Made by a program: the position numbers and the translations under genes. Source: Bordetella genomosp. 5 (GTDB taxonomy: Bacteria > Pseudomonadota > Gammaproteobacteria > Burkholderiales > Burkholderiaceae_B). From it: 64,000 nt of DNA. Position 1 is the stretch's first letter. Every line of letters starts with the position of its first letter. The stretch lies in assembly GCF_002261475.1 (NCBI RefSeq), contig NZ_NEVN01000008.1:186001-250000 (forward strand). The letters run 5' to 3'. The notes under the pieces are model-generated. The model worked only from the letters and a program-made list of their open reading frames with translations. It had not been told where the DNA came from and made no database searches. Positions 17,109 through 25,032 of the stretch are shown in pieces.

Positions 17109-17807
17109 TCAGCGCAGGCTGGCGTCGATCAGTCGCTCGGCCGCGGCGACGAGGTACTTGGGCGGGCCGTCTTCGCCGAACATCTGGCCGGTCAAGAAGG
17201 CGCCTTCGAGCATGAGCAGCAGACCGTTGCCCAGTTCGTCGGGATCCTGCGCGCCCATGGCCCGGGCGAGTTCGACCATGCGGTCACGCAATACATGCTT
17301 GTGCGCGACCGCAACTTCCCGCGCCGGATGGTCGGGCTCGGGATACTCCACGCAGGCATTGCTCAGACCGCAGCCCCGGTAGTTCGGCAGCTCGGTGGCG
17401 CGCTGGGACAACACGCGAAAGTAGGCCAGCACCTGCTCGCGGGGATCATCGGGATGGGTGTCGAGGCCGGCGTCGAAGCGCGCCCAGAACTCCTGTTCGT
17501 AGTCGCGCAGGTAGGAGGCGGCGAGCTCGTCCTTGGAGGAAAACGCCCGGTAGAGGCTGGGCTTGGTGACGCCCGCCTCGTTCACGATGGCATCGACGCC
17601 CACGGCACGGATGCCGTCGCGGTAGAACATGCGGCGCGCGGTTTCGCGGATACGGTCGGCGGCCAGGCGCGGCGTGGCGGGTTGCGGGCCGGCCTGCCGC
17701 GGCGCGGCCTCACGCGGCCCGGCCTGACGCGGCCCGGCCTGGCTTGCCTGCCCCGCTTCCGTCGCGCGGGGAGCCGCGGAAGGGGAATCCGTCGTCTTGG
17801 AAGCCAT
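17109..17807 (-). CDS. TetR-family transcriptional regulator
   Basis: 232 residues. A 45-residue low-complexity leader with repeated QAGPR/EAAPR units precedes a standard TetR helix-turn-helix (RIRETARRMFYRDGIRAVGV ... VTKPSLYRAFSSKDEL). The C-terminal half is a ligand-binding bundle of unknown specificity with a YRGCGLSNACVEYP motif seen in one common TetR subgroup. Divergent from the MFS gene, with two inverted operator-like sites between them, so it likely represses both. The proline-rich leader is unusual and may mean the true start is further in, but no better start is evident. Confidence 0.92.
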   Translation of the reverse strand: MASKTTDSPSAAPRATEAGQASQAGPRQAGPREAAPRQAGPQPATPRLAADRIRETARRMFYRDGIRAVGVDAIVNEAGVTKPSLYRAFSSKDELAASYLRDYEQEFWARFDAGLDTHPDDPREQVLAYFRVLSQRATELPNYRGCGLSNACVEYPEPDHPAREVAVAHKHVLRDRMVELARAMGAQDPDELGNGLLLMLEGAFLTGQMFGEDGPPKYLVAAAERLIDASLR

Positions 17808-17830
17808 CGTGTCTCCTCCAGAAAAAACGC

Positions 17831-17891
17831 TTGACGATGTTACTGACCGGTACGTACGATTCGAGTTCCTGATTACTTACCGGTCAGTAAC
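17831..17891. promoter_or_regulatory. TetR operators and promoter between tetR and the MFS gene
   Basis: GTTACTGACCGGTA (17839-17852) and TACCGGTCAGTAAC (17878-17891) are perfect 14-bp inverted copies, each with internal dyad symmetry around GACCGG or CCGGTC as in many TetR operators. On the plus strand TTGACG (17831-17836) and TACGAT (17855-17860) with 18 bases between could be the MFS promoter; the first operator then lies inside its spacer. The second operator ends at the base before the MFS ATG. Confidence 0.8.
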
Positions 17892-19181
17892 ATGAGTATA
17901 GCCCAGCCTCCTGCCCCTTTCCGCCGCTATGGCCAGAAGTACGCCTTCGTGGTCGTGGCGGTGATTTTCTTCGCCCTGCTGATCTCGGCCGGGCTGCGCT
18001 CCACGCCCAGCGTGCTGATCGTGCCGCTCGAAGAAAACTTCGGCTGGAGCCGCGCCACGATTTCGTTCGCGGCGGCCGTCGGCATCTTTCTGTACGGCCT
18101 GACCGGGCCGTTCGCGGCGGCCGCGATGGAGCACTTCGGCCTGCGCCGGGTGTTGATCGGCGCGCTCATTCTGATGTCGGCCTCGAGCGCGGCCAGCGCG
18201 TTCATGACCGAGTCCTGGCAGCTGTTGCTGACCTGGGGCGTATTTTCGGGAATCGCCTCGGGCGCGGTCGCCGTCGTGCTCGGCGCCACGATCGTCAATC
18301 GCTGGTTCGCCACCCGTCGCGGACTGATGATGGGCCTGCTGACCGCGAGCACCGCGACCGGCAACCTGCTGTTTCTGCCCATTCTGGCCGCGCTCGCCTC
18401 GTCGGGCGATTGGACGCGCGTGGTCTGGGCCGTGGCGGCCGGTGCCGCGGTGCTGGTGCCGTTCGCGATCTGGCTGGTGCCGGACCGGCCGGCCGACGTC
18501 GGCCTGCGCCCCTATGGCAGCGCGCCCGACGCGCCGCCGCCCTCCTCCGCGCCGCGCACCGGTCTGCTGGCCGCGACGTTCGGGGCCCTGCGCCGGGCTT
18601 CCGTCACGCGCACGTTCTGGTATCTGTTCGCCACGTTCTTCGTGTGCGGCTTCACCACCAACGGTCTCGTGGGCACGCACCTGATCGCCATGTGCGGCGA
18701 CCACGGCATCGCCGAGATCCAGGCTGCGGGCCTCCTGGCCTTGATGGGCATCTTCGATCTCGTCGGCACCACGGCTTCCGGCTGGCTCACCGATCGCTAC
18801 GACCCACGCCGTCTGCTCTTCATGTATTACGGCCTGCGCGGGCTGTCGTTGATGTATCTGCCCTACTCCGACTTCTCGTTCTACAGCCTGTCGATCTTCG
18901 CGATCTTCTTCGGGCTGGACTGGATCGCGACGGTGCCGCCGACGCTGCGCCTGACCACCGAGGCGTTCGGCGAACGCGACGCGCCGATCGTGTTCGGCTG
19001 GATCGTGGCGGGCCACCAGCTCGGCGCGGCCAGCGCCGCCTGGATGGGCGGCTACGTGCGCGAATCCACGGGCAGCTACCAGTGGGCCTTCGTGATCGCG
19101 GGCGCCACCGGCCTGATCGCCGCCGTGATTGCCCTGATGATCGCCCGCCGCCCGGCCACGGCGGCCGCGCAGCCGGCCTGA
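17892..19181 (+). CDS. MFS transporter (monocarboxylate/oxalate-formate type)
   Basis: 429 residues with 12 hydrophobic segments. The N-terminal half shows PLEENFGWSRATISFAAAVG and a loop NRWFATRRGLMMGLLTAS, typical of MFS members annotated as OFA or MCT-like anion transporters; the substrate cannot be told. The ATG directly follows an operator half and lacks a Shine-Dalgarno sequence, so translation may be weakly initiated or the transcript nearly leaderless. Control by the divergent TetR protein is very likely. Confidence 0.9.
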   Translation: MSIAQPPAPFRRYGQKYAFVVVAVIFFALLISAGLRSTPSVLIVPLEENFGWSRATISFAAAVGIFLYGLTGPFAAAAMEHFGLRRVLIGALILMSASSAASAFMTESWQLLLTWGVFSGIASGAVAVVLGATIVNRWFATRRGLMMGLLTASTATGNLLFLPILAALASSGDWTRVVWAVAAGAAVLVPFAIWLVPDRPADVGLRPYGSAPDAPPPSSAPRTGLLAATFGALRRASVTRTFWYLFATFFVCGFTTNGLVGTHLIAMCGDHGIAEIQAAGLLALMGIFDLVGTTASGWLTDRYDPRRLLFMYYGLRGLSLMYLPYSDFSFYSLSIFAIFFGLDWIATVPPTLRLTTEAFGERDAPIVFGWIVAGHQLGAASAAWMGGYVRESTGSYQWAFVIAGATGLIAAVIALMIARRPATAAAQPA

Positions 19182-19219
19182 CGGCCAGCGCCGGGCGCAT
19201 CAAGCGCGCTGCACAAACG

Positions 19220-19268
19220 AACCGCCCCCCGGCGCATGGGTTACTTCCCAATGCGCCGGGGGGCGGTT
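19220..19268. terminator. Long hairpin after the MFS gene
   Basis: An 18-bp perfect stem (AACCGCCCCCCGGCGCAT / ATGCGCCGGGGGGCGGTT) with a small loop lies between convergent genes. It can act in both directions, although the T-tract is short. Confidence 0.75.
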
Positions 19269-19331
19269 TGCATCGCCGGGCTTGCGCCGCGCCGGTCGAG
19301 GTCTCGTGTCGCTGACCTCGATGCGCAACGC

Positions 19332-19550
19332 CTACTCGGCGATGTGCGTGCCTTTGACCGAAGCGGGGTCGATGCCCGCCTTGCGCAGACGCTCGTCGGC
19401 GCTGGCCTCCTGACCGCCCTCGGCCTCGGGCGGACGCGCCAGCTGATCGGCGAGCGCGCTCTTGGCCTGCACCACGTCGGTGGCATCGCCACTGACGAGC
19501 GCGACGCCTTCGCTGCCGTCGGTCTTCTTGAACTGGATCTGGGTCTTCAT
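19332..19550 (-). CDS. Small hypothetical protein
   Basis: 72 residues, starting MKTQIQFKKTDGSEGVALVS, with GGAGAGC about 4-10 bases ahead of the ATG. I recognise no family. The sequence is soluble and acidic in its middle (PPEAEGGQEASADERLRKAG), with a beta-rich N-terminus and a helical C-terminal half. It lies between the MFS gene and the liv operon, separated from both by hairpins, so it is probably transcribed alone. Clean ribosome binding site and normal codon use favour a real gene. Confidence 0.6.
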   Translation of the reverse strand: MKTQIQFKKTDGSEGVALVSGDATDVVQAKSALADQLARPPEAEGGQEASADERLRKAGIDPASVKGTHIAE

Positions 19551-19649
19551 GCTGCTCTCCTTTGGGCGGACGGGGACAACCCCCCTATCAGCATGCGCCG
19601 TGCCGCGACCGCGCCGTAACACCGGGCGGACGGGCCCCGCTCGAACCGC

Positions 19650-19680
19650 ACAAACGACAAGCCCCGGCTTACCGGGGCTT
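19650..19680 (-). terminator. Terminator of the liv operon
   Basis: AAGCCCCGG / CCGGGGCTT with a 4-base loop lies 35 bases past the livF stop on the minus strand and is followed by a T-rich stretch (GTCGTTTG). Confidence 0.75.
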
Positions 19681-19714
19681 GGAGGCTTGCGTGGCGGCAC
19701 CCGAGCGCAGCCGC

Positions 19715-20452
19715 TCAGGCCTCGGCTTCGACCTCGCCGAGATAGGCCGCGCGCACCTTCGGTTCGTCGAGCATCTCGCGGGCGGGGCCCGCCAGGATGA
19801 TCTCGCCCGATTCCATCACGTAACCGCGATGGCTGTTCTCGAGCGCCAGACGCGCATTCTGCTCGATCAGCAGAATCGTGACGCCTTCGTTGGCGATGGT
19901 GCGCACCACCTCGAAGACCTTCTCGACCATCAACGGGGCCAAGCCCATCGAGGGCTCGTCGAGCAACAACAGCTTGGGACGCGCGATCATGGCGCGACCC
20001 ATGGCCACCATTTGCTGCTCGCCGCCCGACAGCGTGCCGGCGGCCTGCTTGCGCCGCTCGGCCAGACGCGGAAACAGCGTGAACACGCGTTCGGTGTCCT
20101 GCCGGATCTGCGCCGCGTCGCGCCGGGTATAGGCGCCCATGGCGAGGTTCTCTTCGATGGTGAGCTGGCCGAAGATGCCCCGGCCTTCCGGCACCATGAC
20201 GAGCCCCTGGCGCACGAGTTCGTAGGAGCGCTTGCCCGCGATGGACTGGCCGTTGTATTCGACCACGCCGCCCGCGGTGGGCACGAGGCCGGTGATCGCG
20301 CGCAGCGTGGTGCTCTTGCCGGCGCCGTTGGCACCGATCAGGCACACCAGTTCGCCTTCGTTCACATGCAGGTCGATGCCGCGCACGGCACGGATGCCGC
20401 CGTAGGCGACTTCGAACTGGCGCAGCGCCAGTAAGGGTTGTGCAGTGCTCAT
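19715..20452 (-). CDS. livF: Branched-chain amino acid ABC transporter ATPase LivF
   Basis: 245 residues, one of two cytoplasmic ATPases of a high-affinity branched-chain amino acid (HAAT) importer. Walker A GANGAGKSTTLRAI, signature LSGGEQQMVAMGRA and Walker B LLLLDEPSMGLAP are intact, and the ending RAAYLGEVEAEA is LivF-like. Its start overlaps the livG stop by 4 bases, as at each junction in this operon. Confidence 0.95.
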   Translation of the reverse strand: MSTAQPLLALRQFEVAYGGIRAVRGIDLHVNEGELVCLIGANGAGKSTTLRAITGLVPTAGGVVEYNGQSIAGKRSYELVRQGLVMVPEGRGIFGQLTIEENLAMGAYTRRDAAQIRQDTERVFTLFPRLAERRKQAAGTLSGGEQQMVAMGRAMIARPKLLLLDEPSMGLAPLMVEKVFEVVRTIANEGVTILLIEQNARLALENSHRGYVMESGEIILAGPAREMLDEPKVRAAYLGEVEAEA

Positions 20453-21252
20453 GCCGGCTCCTCCGAATGATACAACAGCGGATCGGTGGCCGCACCGGCG
20501 CCGAGATAGGCTTCGATGACCTTGGGGTCACGCTGCACCTGCGCGGGCTTGCCCATCGACAGCACCTTGCCGTACTCGAGCACGAGTACACGGTCGCACA
20601 GGCCCATCACGAGCTTCATGTCGTGCTCGATCAGCAGCACGGTGATGCCGTCGGCGCGGATCTTCTCGATCAGCTGGCGCAGCACCACGGTCTCGGAAGC
20701 GTTCATACCCGCCGCCGGCTCGTCGAGCGCGAGCAGCTTGGGATCGGTGGCGAGCGCCCGCGCGATCTCCAGGCGTCGCTGATCGCCATACGACAGCGCG
20801 CGTGCGACGTCGTTGGCGCGATGCCCGATGCCGACGTACTCGAGCAGCTCATGCGCCCGGCGCTCGATGGCGGCCTCTTCGGCGCGCTGTGCCGGCGTGC
20901 GCAACACCGCGCCGAACACGCCGGCGCGGGTGCGCACGTGACGCCCGATCATGACGTTTTCGATCGCGCTCAGGTTCGCGAACAGGCGGATGTTCTGGAA
21001 GGTGCGGGCCAGCCCCGCGGCCGCGACTTCGTGCGGCTTGGTGCCCACCAGCGAAATGCCGTTGAACGTGCACTTGCCGTCTTCGGGGATGTACAGCCCG
21101 GTCAGCACGTTGAACAGCGTGGTCTTGCCCGCGCCGTTCGGTCCGATGAGGCCGTAGATCTCGCCCTCTTCGATATCGAAGCTCACGTCGGTGAGCGCGC
21201 GCAGGCCGCCAAAGCGTTTGCCGAGTCCTTCGGCCTTGAGGATCACGCTCAT
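20449..21252 (-). CDS. livG: Branched-chain amino acid ABC transporter ATPase LivG
   Basis: 267 residues. Walker A GPNGAGKTTLFNVLTG, the LivG-type insertion with ARTFQNIRLFANLSAIENVM, signature LSYGDQRRLEIARAL and Walker B LLALDEPAAGMN are all present. Pairs with LivF on the LivHM channel. The start at 21252 overlaps the livM stop by 4 bases; the frame running further to 21741 is a shadow of livM. Confidence 0.95.
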   Translation of the reverse strand: MSVILKAEGLGKRFGGLRALTDVSFDIEEGEIYGLIGPNGAGKTTLFNVLTGLYIPEDGKCTFNGISLVGTKPHEVAAAGLARTFQNIRLFANLSAIENVMIGRHVRTRAGVFGAVLRTPAQRAEEAAIERRAHELLEYVGIGHRANDVARALSYGDQRRLEIARALATDPKLLALDEPAAGMNASETVVLRQLIEKIRADGITVLLIEHDMKLVMGLCDRVLVLEYGKVLSMGKPAQVQRDPKVIEAYLGAGAATDPLLYHSEEPA

Positions 21253-22343
21253 GCCGCACCTCCCTGCTGGCGGTTGCCCGCCAGCTCGCGCTTGCGCACC
21301 GCCGAGGGCCACAGGCCGGCCGGGCGGAACAGCATCACGCAGACCATGGCCAGGCCGAACAGCAGCATACGGATGCCTTCGGGGTCGAGGACCACGGCGC
21401 CGAACAGCATGTGCTGCACCGGCTCGACGACCGCGCGCAGGAACTCGGGCAATGCGGCCAGGATGATGGCGCCCAGGATCACGCCCGGGATGTTGCCCAT
21501 ACCGCCCAGCACCACCATGCACAGGATCGAAATCGATTCGGTGAGGCTGAAGCTCTCGGGGCTGACGAAGCCCTGCATGGCCGCGAACATCGCGCCCGCC
21601 ACGCCGCCGAACGACGCGCCCATCGCGAAGGCCAGCAGCTTGATGTTGCGCGTGTTGATGCCCATGGCCTTGGCGGCGATTTCGTCTTCGCGGATCGCTT
21701 CCCAGGCGCGGCCGATGCGCGAATTCTGCAGTCGCGCGCACACCAGGATGATCAGCAGCGTGAGTCCCACCAGCAGGTAGTAGTACTTCTCGGGCCCCGT
21801 GAAGCGGATGCCCATCAGCGTTTCGGTGCGATTGAAGGCGAAGTCGCCCACCCGGAACGGATCGATGCGGTTCACGCCCTGCGGCCCGTTGGTGATGTTG
21901 ATCGGCGCGTTCAGGTTATTGAGGAAGATCCGGATGATCTCGCCGAAGCCCAGCGTCACGATGGCGAGGTAGTCGCCCCGTAACTTCAGCGTGGGCGCCC
22001 CAAGCAGCACGCCGAAGACGCACGCCAGTGCCAGGCTGATCGGCAGGATGGCCCAGAACGGCAGGTGCAGGCCGAAGTGCGGCGATGCGAGCAAGGCCCA
22101 CACATAGGCGCCGACCGCGTAGAACGCGATATAGCCGAGATCGAGCAGGCCGGCGAAGCCCACCACGATGTTCAGGCCCAGCGCCAGCATCACGTAGAGC
22201 AGCGCGAAGTTCATGATGCGCACCCAGCTCTGGCCGGCCATGCCGATCACGAAGGGCAGCACGGCCAGCACCACGCCGATCAGCGCGATGGCGGCGAGCT
22301 GGCGGGTGTTGATACCCGAGCGGTTGGAAGGCAGCGTGCTCAT
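21249..22343 (-). CDS. livM: Branched-chain amino acid ABC transporter permease LivM
   Basis: 364 residues, hydrophobic throughout with about 8-10 membrane segments. GLNIVVGFAGLLDLGYIAFYAVGAY and the cytoplasmic coupling loop with RAWEAIREDEIAAKAMGIN are the LivM hallmarks. It overlaps livH and livG by 4 bases each. Confidence 0.95.
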   Translation of the reverse strand: MSTLPSNRSGINTRQLAAIALIGVVLAVLPFVIGMAGQSWVRIMNFALLYVMLALGLNIVVGFAGLLDLGYIAFYAVGAYVWALLASPHFGLHLPFWAILPISLALACVFGVLLGAPTLKLRGDYLAIVTLGFGEIIRIFLNNLNAPINITNGPQGVNRIDPFRVGDFAFNRTETLMGIRFTGPEKYYYLLVGLTLLIILVCARLQNSRIGRAWEAIREDEIAAKAMGINTRNIKLLAFAMGASFGGVAGAMFAAMQGFVSPESFSLTESISILCMVVLGGMGNIPGVILGAIILAALPEFLRAVVEPVQHMLFGAVVLDPEGIRMLLFGLAMVCVMLFRPAGLWPSAVRKRELAGNRQQGGAA

Positions 22344-23269
22344 GCGCGGTCCCCCACCCGTTCGCCGAGCAAGCCCGACGGACGGAAGATCAGCACCAGC
22401 ACCAGCACGACGAACGCGAACACGTCCTGGTAGTGGCTGCCCAGGAAGCCGCCGGTGAGGTCACCGATATAGCCCGAGCCCAGCGCTTCGATGATGCCCA
22501 GCAGCAGGCCGCCCGCCATGGCGCCGACCAGATTGCCGATGCCGCCCAGCACGGCGGCCGTGAAGGCCTTCAGCCCGAGCATGAAGCCCATCGTGTACTG
22601 CGACACGCCGTAGTAGGTGGTGATCATCATGCCGGCCACGGCGGCGAGCGCCGAGCCGATCAGGAAGGCCGCGGAAATCACGGTGTTGATGTTCACGCCC
22701 ATCAGTCCGGCCACTTCGCGATTCTGCGCGGTGGCGCGCATCGCGGTGCCCAGGCGGGTCTTGTGCACGACCACCAGCAGCGCGCCCATGATCGCGGCGG
22801 CGATCACCACGATGGCGATCTGCAGCGTGCTCATGCGGGCGCCGAAGATGTTCAGCACGTCGGGCTGCAGCACCTGCGGGAAGTTGAGATAGTTGCGCCC
22901 CCACACCATCATCGCGACGTTCTGCAGAATGATGGACACGCCGATGGCGGTGATGAGCGCGGCCAGGCGGGGCGCGCGGCGCAGCGGCCGGTAGGCCATG
23001 CGCTCGGCGGTCCAGCCCACCGCCATGCACAGCGGCACGGCGACCAGCATGCCCACGCCGAGCACCATGAAGGCCGAGGCGTTGGGATCGGCGCCCACCA
23101 TGGCGGCGGCGATCATGGTGGCGGTCATCGCGCCGATCATGACCACATCGCCATGGGCGAAGTTGATCAGACCGATGATGCCGTACACCATGGTGTAGCC
23201 CAACGCGACGAGCGCATACACGCTGCCCAGCGTGAGGCCATTAATCAGTTGTTGAGTGAAGATATCCAT
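22340..23269 (-). CDS. livH: Branched-chain amino acid ABC transporter permease LivH
   Basis: 309 residues with about eight hydrophobic helices. The start MDIFTQQLINGLTLGSVYAL and the loop RATAQNREVAGLMGVNI mark it as LivH. The ATG at 23269 is preferred to the upstream frame because the family begins there. It forms the channel heterodimer with LivM. It lies 247 bases after livK. Confidence 0.95.
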   Translation of the reverse strand: MDIFTQQLINGLTLGSVYALVALGYTMVYGIIGLINFAHGDVVMIGAMTATMIAAAMVGADPNASAFMVLGVGMLVAVPLCMAVGWTAERMAYRPLRRAPRLAALITAIGVSIILQNVAMMVWGRNYLNFPQVLQPDVLNIFGARMSTLQIAIVVIAAAIMGALLVVVHKTRLGTAMRATAQNREVAGLMGVNINTVISAAFLIGSALAAVAGMMITTYYGVSQYTMGFMLGLKAFTAAVLGGIGNLVGAMAGGLLLGIIEALGSGYIGDLTGGFLGSHYQDVFAFVVLVLVLIFRPSGLLGERVGDRA

Positions 23270-23437
23270 ACGGGCTTCGAAAAGGAGCCGGGTAACAGGC
23301 CGCCGTGCGGTCTGCACCGGTGCGCGCCCGGTGAGGGGTCGGCGCCGTTATGGCAGGCGGCGCGGAGGCCGGTCCGCCGCGGCGACACGGTGTCGGGGCG
23401 GTACGGACGGCCGCCGGCCGCGGCACGGTCGGCGGAC

Positions 23438-23454
23438 GAAGCGCGGTGCGCTTC
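23438..23454 (-). other. Hairpin between livK and livH
   Basis: A 7-bp stem (GAAGCGC / GCGCTTC) inside a larger GC-rich pairing lies in the 247-base gap. Such a hairpin commonly gives more message for the binding protein than for the membrane genes. Confidence 0.5.
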
Positions 23455-23516
23455 GCCGCGTGGACACGGCACATGCCGGGCCGTCAGGCGCCAGGCAGGT
23501 GCCGGGGTCGGTCGGC

Positions 23517-24662
23517 TCAGTTGGCCTGGCTGACCATCGTTTCGACCATCTCCCACTTGCCGTTCTTGACTTGATAGATCGTGACCGAGATTTCTTTCAG
23601 GTCGCCGTTCTTGTCGTACGAGATGTGCTCGCTGGTGGCGCCCTTGCGCTCGAGCTTGGCCAGCGACGACAGGTACTTCGAGGGATCGGCCGAGTTGGCC
23701 TTCTCGATCGCCGCGATCATGTTCCAGGCGCCGTCGTAGGCGTAGGGCGCGTACACGCCGGGGGCCTTCTTGAAGCGGGCTTCGTAACGTTGGGCGAAGT
23801 CCTTGCCCGCGGTCATCTTGTCGAGCGGCACACCGGCCAGCGAGGCGTAGGTGCCGTCGGCGGCGTCGCCTGCCAGCTTGATGAAGGTGTCGCTGCGGGT
23901 CATTTCGCCCGAGACCAGCGGCGCCTTGATGCCCAGCGTCGCGATCTGGCGCTTCATCGGGCCGGACTGCGCGTCGAGGCCGCCGAAGAAGATGGCGTCG
24001 GGCGCGCTGCCCTTGATGTTGGTCAGGATCGACGTGAAGTCGTTGGCCTTGTCGGTGGTGTACTCGCGGCGCACGATCTGGCCACCGGCAGCCTTGACGG
24101 CCTTCTCGACTTCGTCGGACAGACCCTGGCCGTAGGCGGTGCGATCGTCGATGATCGCGACCTTCTTGGCGTTGAGCTTCTCGACGATGAACTTGCCCAC
24201 GGCGGCGCCCTGCTGGGTGTCGCTGGTCATCATGCGGAACGTGGTCTCGTAGCCTTGCTTGGTGTACTCGGGCGACGTGGCCATGGCGATCTGCGGCAGG
24301 CCGGCGTCGTGGTAGACGCGCGACGCCGGGATCGTGGTGCCGGAGTTGAAGTGGCCGAGGATGCCGTTGACGTCCTGGTCGACGAGCTGCTGAGCCACCT
24401 GCACGGCAACGCGCGGGTCGGCCTGGTCATCGCGGGACACCAGCACGAACTTGGCCGGCTTGCCATCGATCTTGATGCCCTTCTGGTTCGCTTCTTCGAG
24501 CGCCAGGTTCAGGCCGTTCTGCATGTCTTCGCCGTAGTGCGATTGCGGGCCGGTCAGGGGCGCCGCGAAGCCGAACTTGATGTCGGCAGCCTGGGCGGCG
24601 CCTGCCACGCAGGCGGCGGCAATGCCCGCGGCCAGCAGTTTGATGGGGGTGCGCAACGTCAT
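23517..24662 (-). CDS. livK: Branched-chain amino acid ABC transporter substrate-binding protein
   Basis: 381 residues with a signal peptide (MTLRTPIKLLAAGIAAACVA, cleavage after AQA). The mature start ADIKFGFAAPLTGPQSHYGE and the type I periplasmic fold with ILGHFNSGTTIPAS are typical of LivJ/LivK. AGGAGG-like GGGAGGAAACC precedes the ATG. First gene of the operon. It could bind a related amino acid rather than leucine; the Liv assignment rests on the linked livHMGF. Confidence 0.92.
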   Translation of the reverse strand: MTLRTPIKLLAAGIAAACVAGAAQAADIKFGFAAPLTGPQSHYGEDMQNGLNLALEEANQKGIKIDGKPAKFVLVSRDDQADPRVAVQVAQQLVDQDVNGILGHFNSGTTIPASRVYHDAGLPQIAMATSPEYTKQGYETTFRMMTSDTQQGAAVGKFIVEKLNAKKVAIIDDRTAYGQGLSDEVEKAVKAAGGQIVRREYTTDKANDFTSILTNIKGSAPDAIFFGGLDAQSGPMKRQIATLGIKAPLVSGEMTRSDTFIKLAGDAADGTYASLAGVPLDKMTAGKDFAQRYEARFKKAPGVYAPYAYDGAWNMIAAIEKANSADPSKYLSSLAKLERKGATSEHISYDKNGDLKEISVTIYQVKNGKWEMVETMVSQAN

Positions 24663-25032
24663 GGTTTCCTCCCGATAGGTCGCACGAAATGCCTTGCTTT
24701 GTTTTATATCCGGGCTTGTGGCCCGAAGCCGGTTTTTCTGCCGCCGGGCGGGCCTGGGACTGCGCTCTCGAAGGAGCCAGAGGCCGCAGGCGCTGCACGG
24801 GGCAGGTCTTGTGGCACCCCGGGTTCGGGGTCCGACAAGCCGGCGCCTTGCAACAGGCACCGGGCACTGCAGGAAAACGACCGGAAACGACGGTAAAGCA
24901 ACTGCAATCTGACTGCTGTATATCCCGGTGGGAGCGGATTGTGAACGGGTGCAACCCGGGCTGGTATTGGAGATAACCCGAGGTTGTACATCGGGTTAGC
25001 CCTAGCTCGAATCGCCCCCTATTCTTTCTTCC
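24663..25032. other. Intergenic region between putA and livK
   Basis: No gene. It must carry the livK promoter; a TATAAA at about 24705 on the minus strand is a possible -10, without a good -35. Near the putA stop there is an inverted repeat TAACCCGA / TCGGGTTA (24974-24998) with a 9-base loop, which could end the putA message. Confidence 0.45.
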
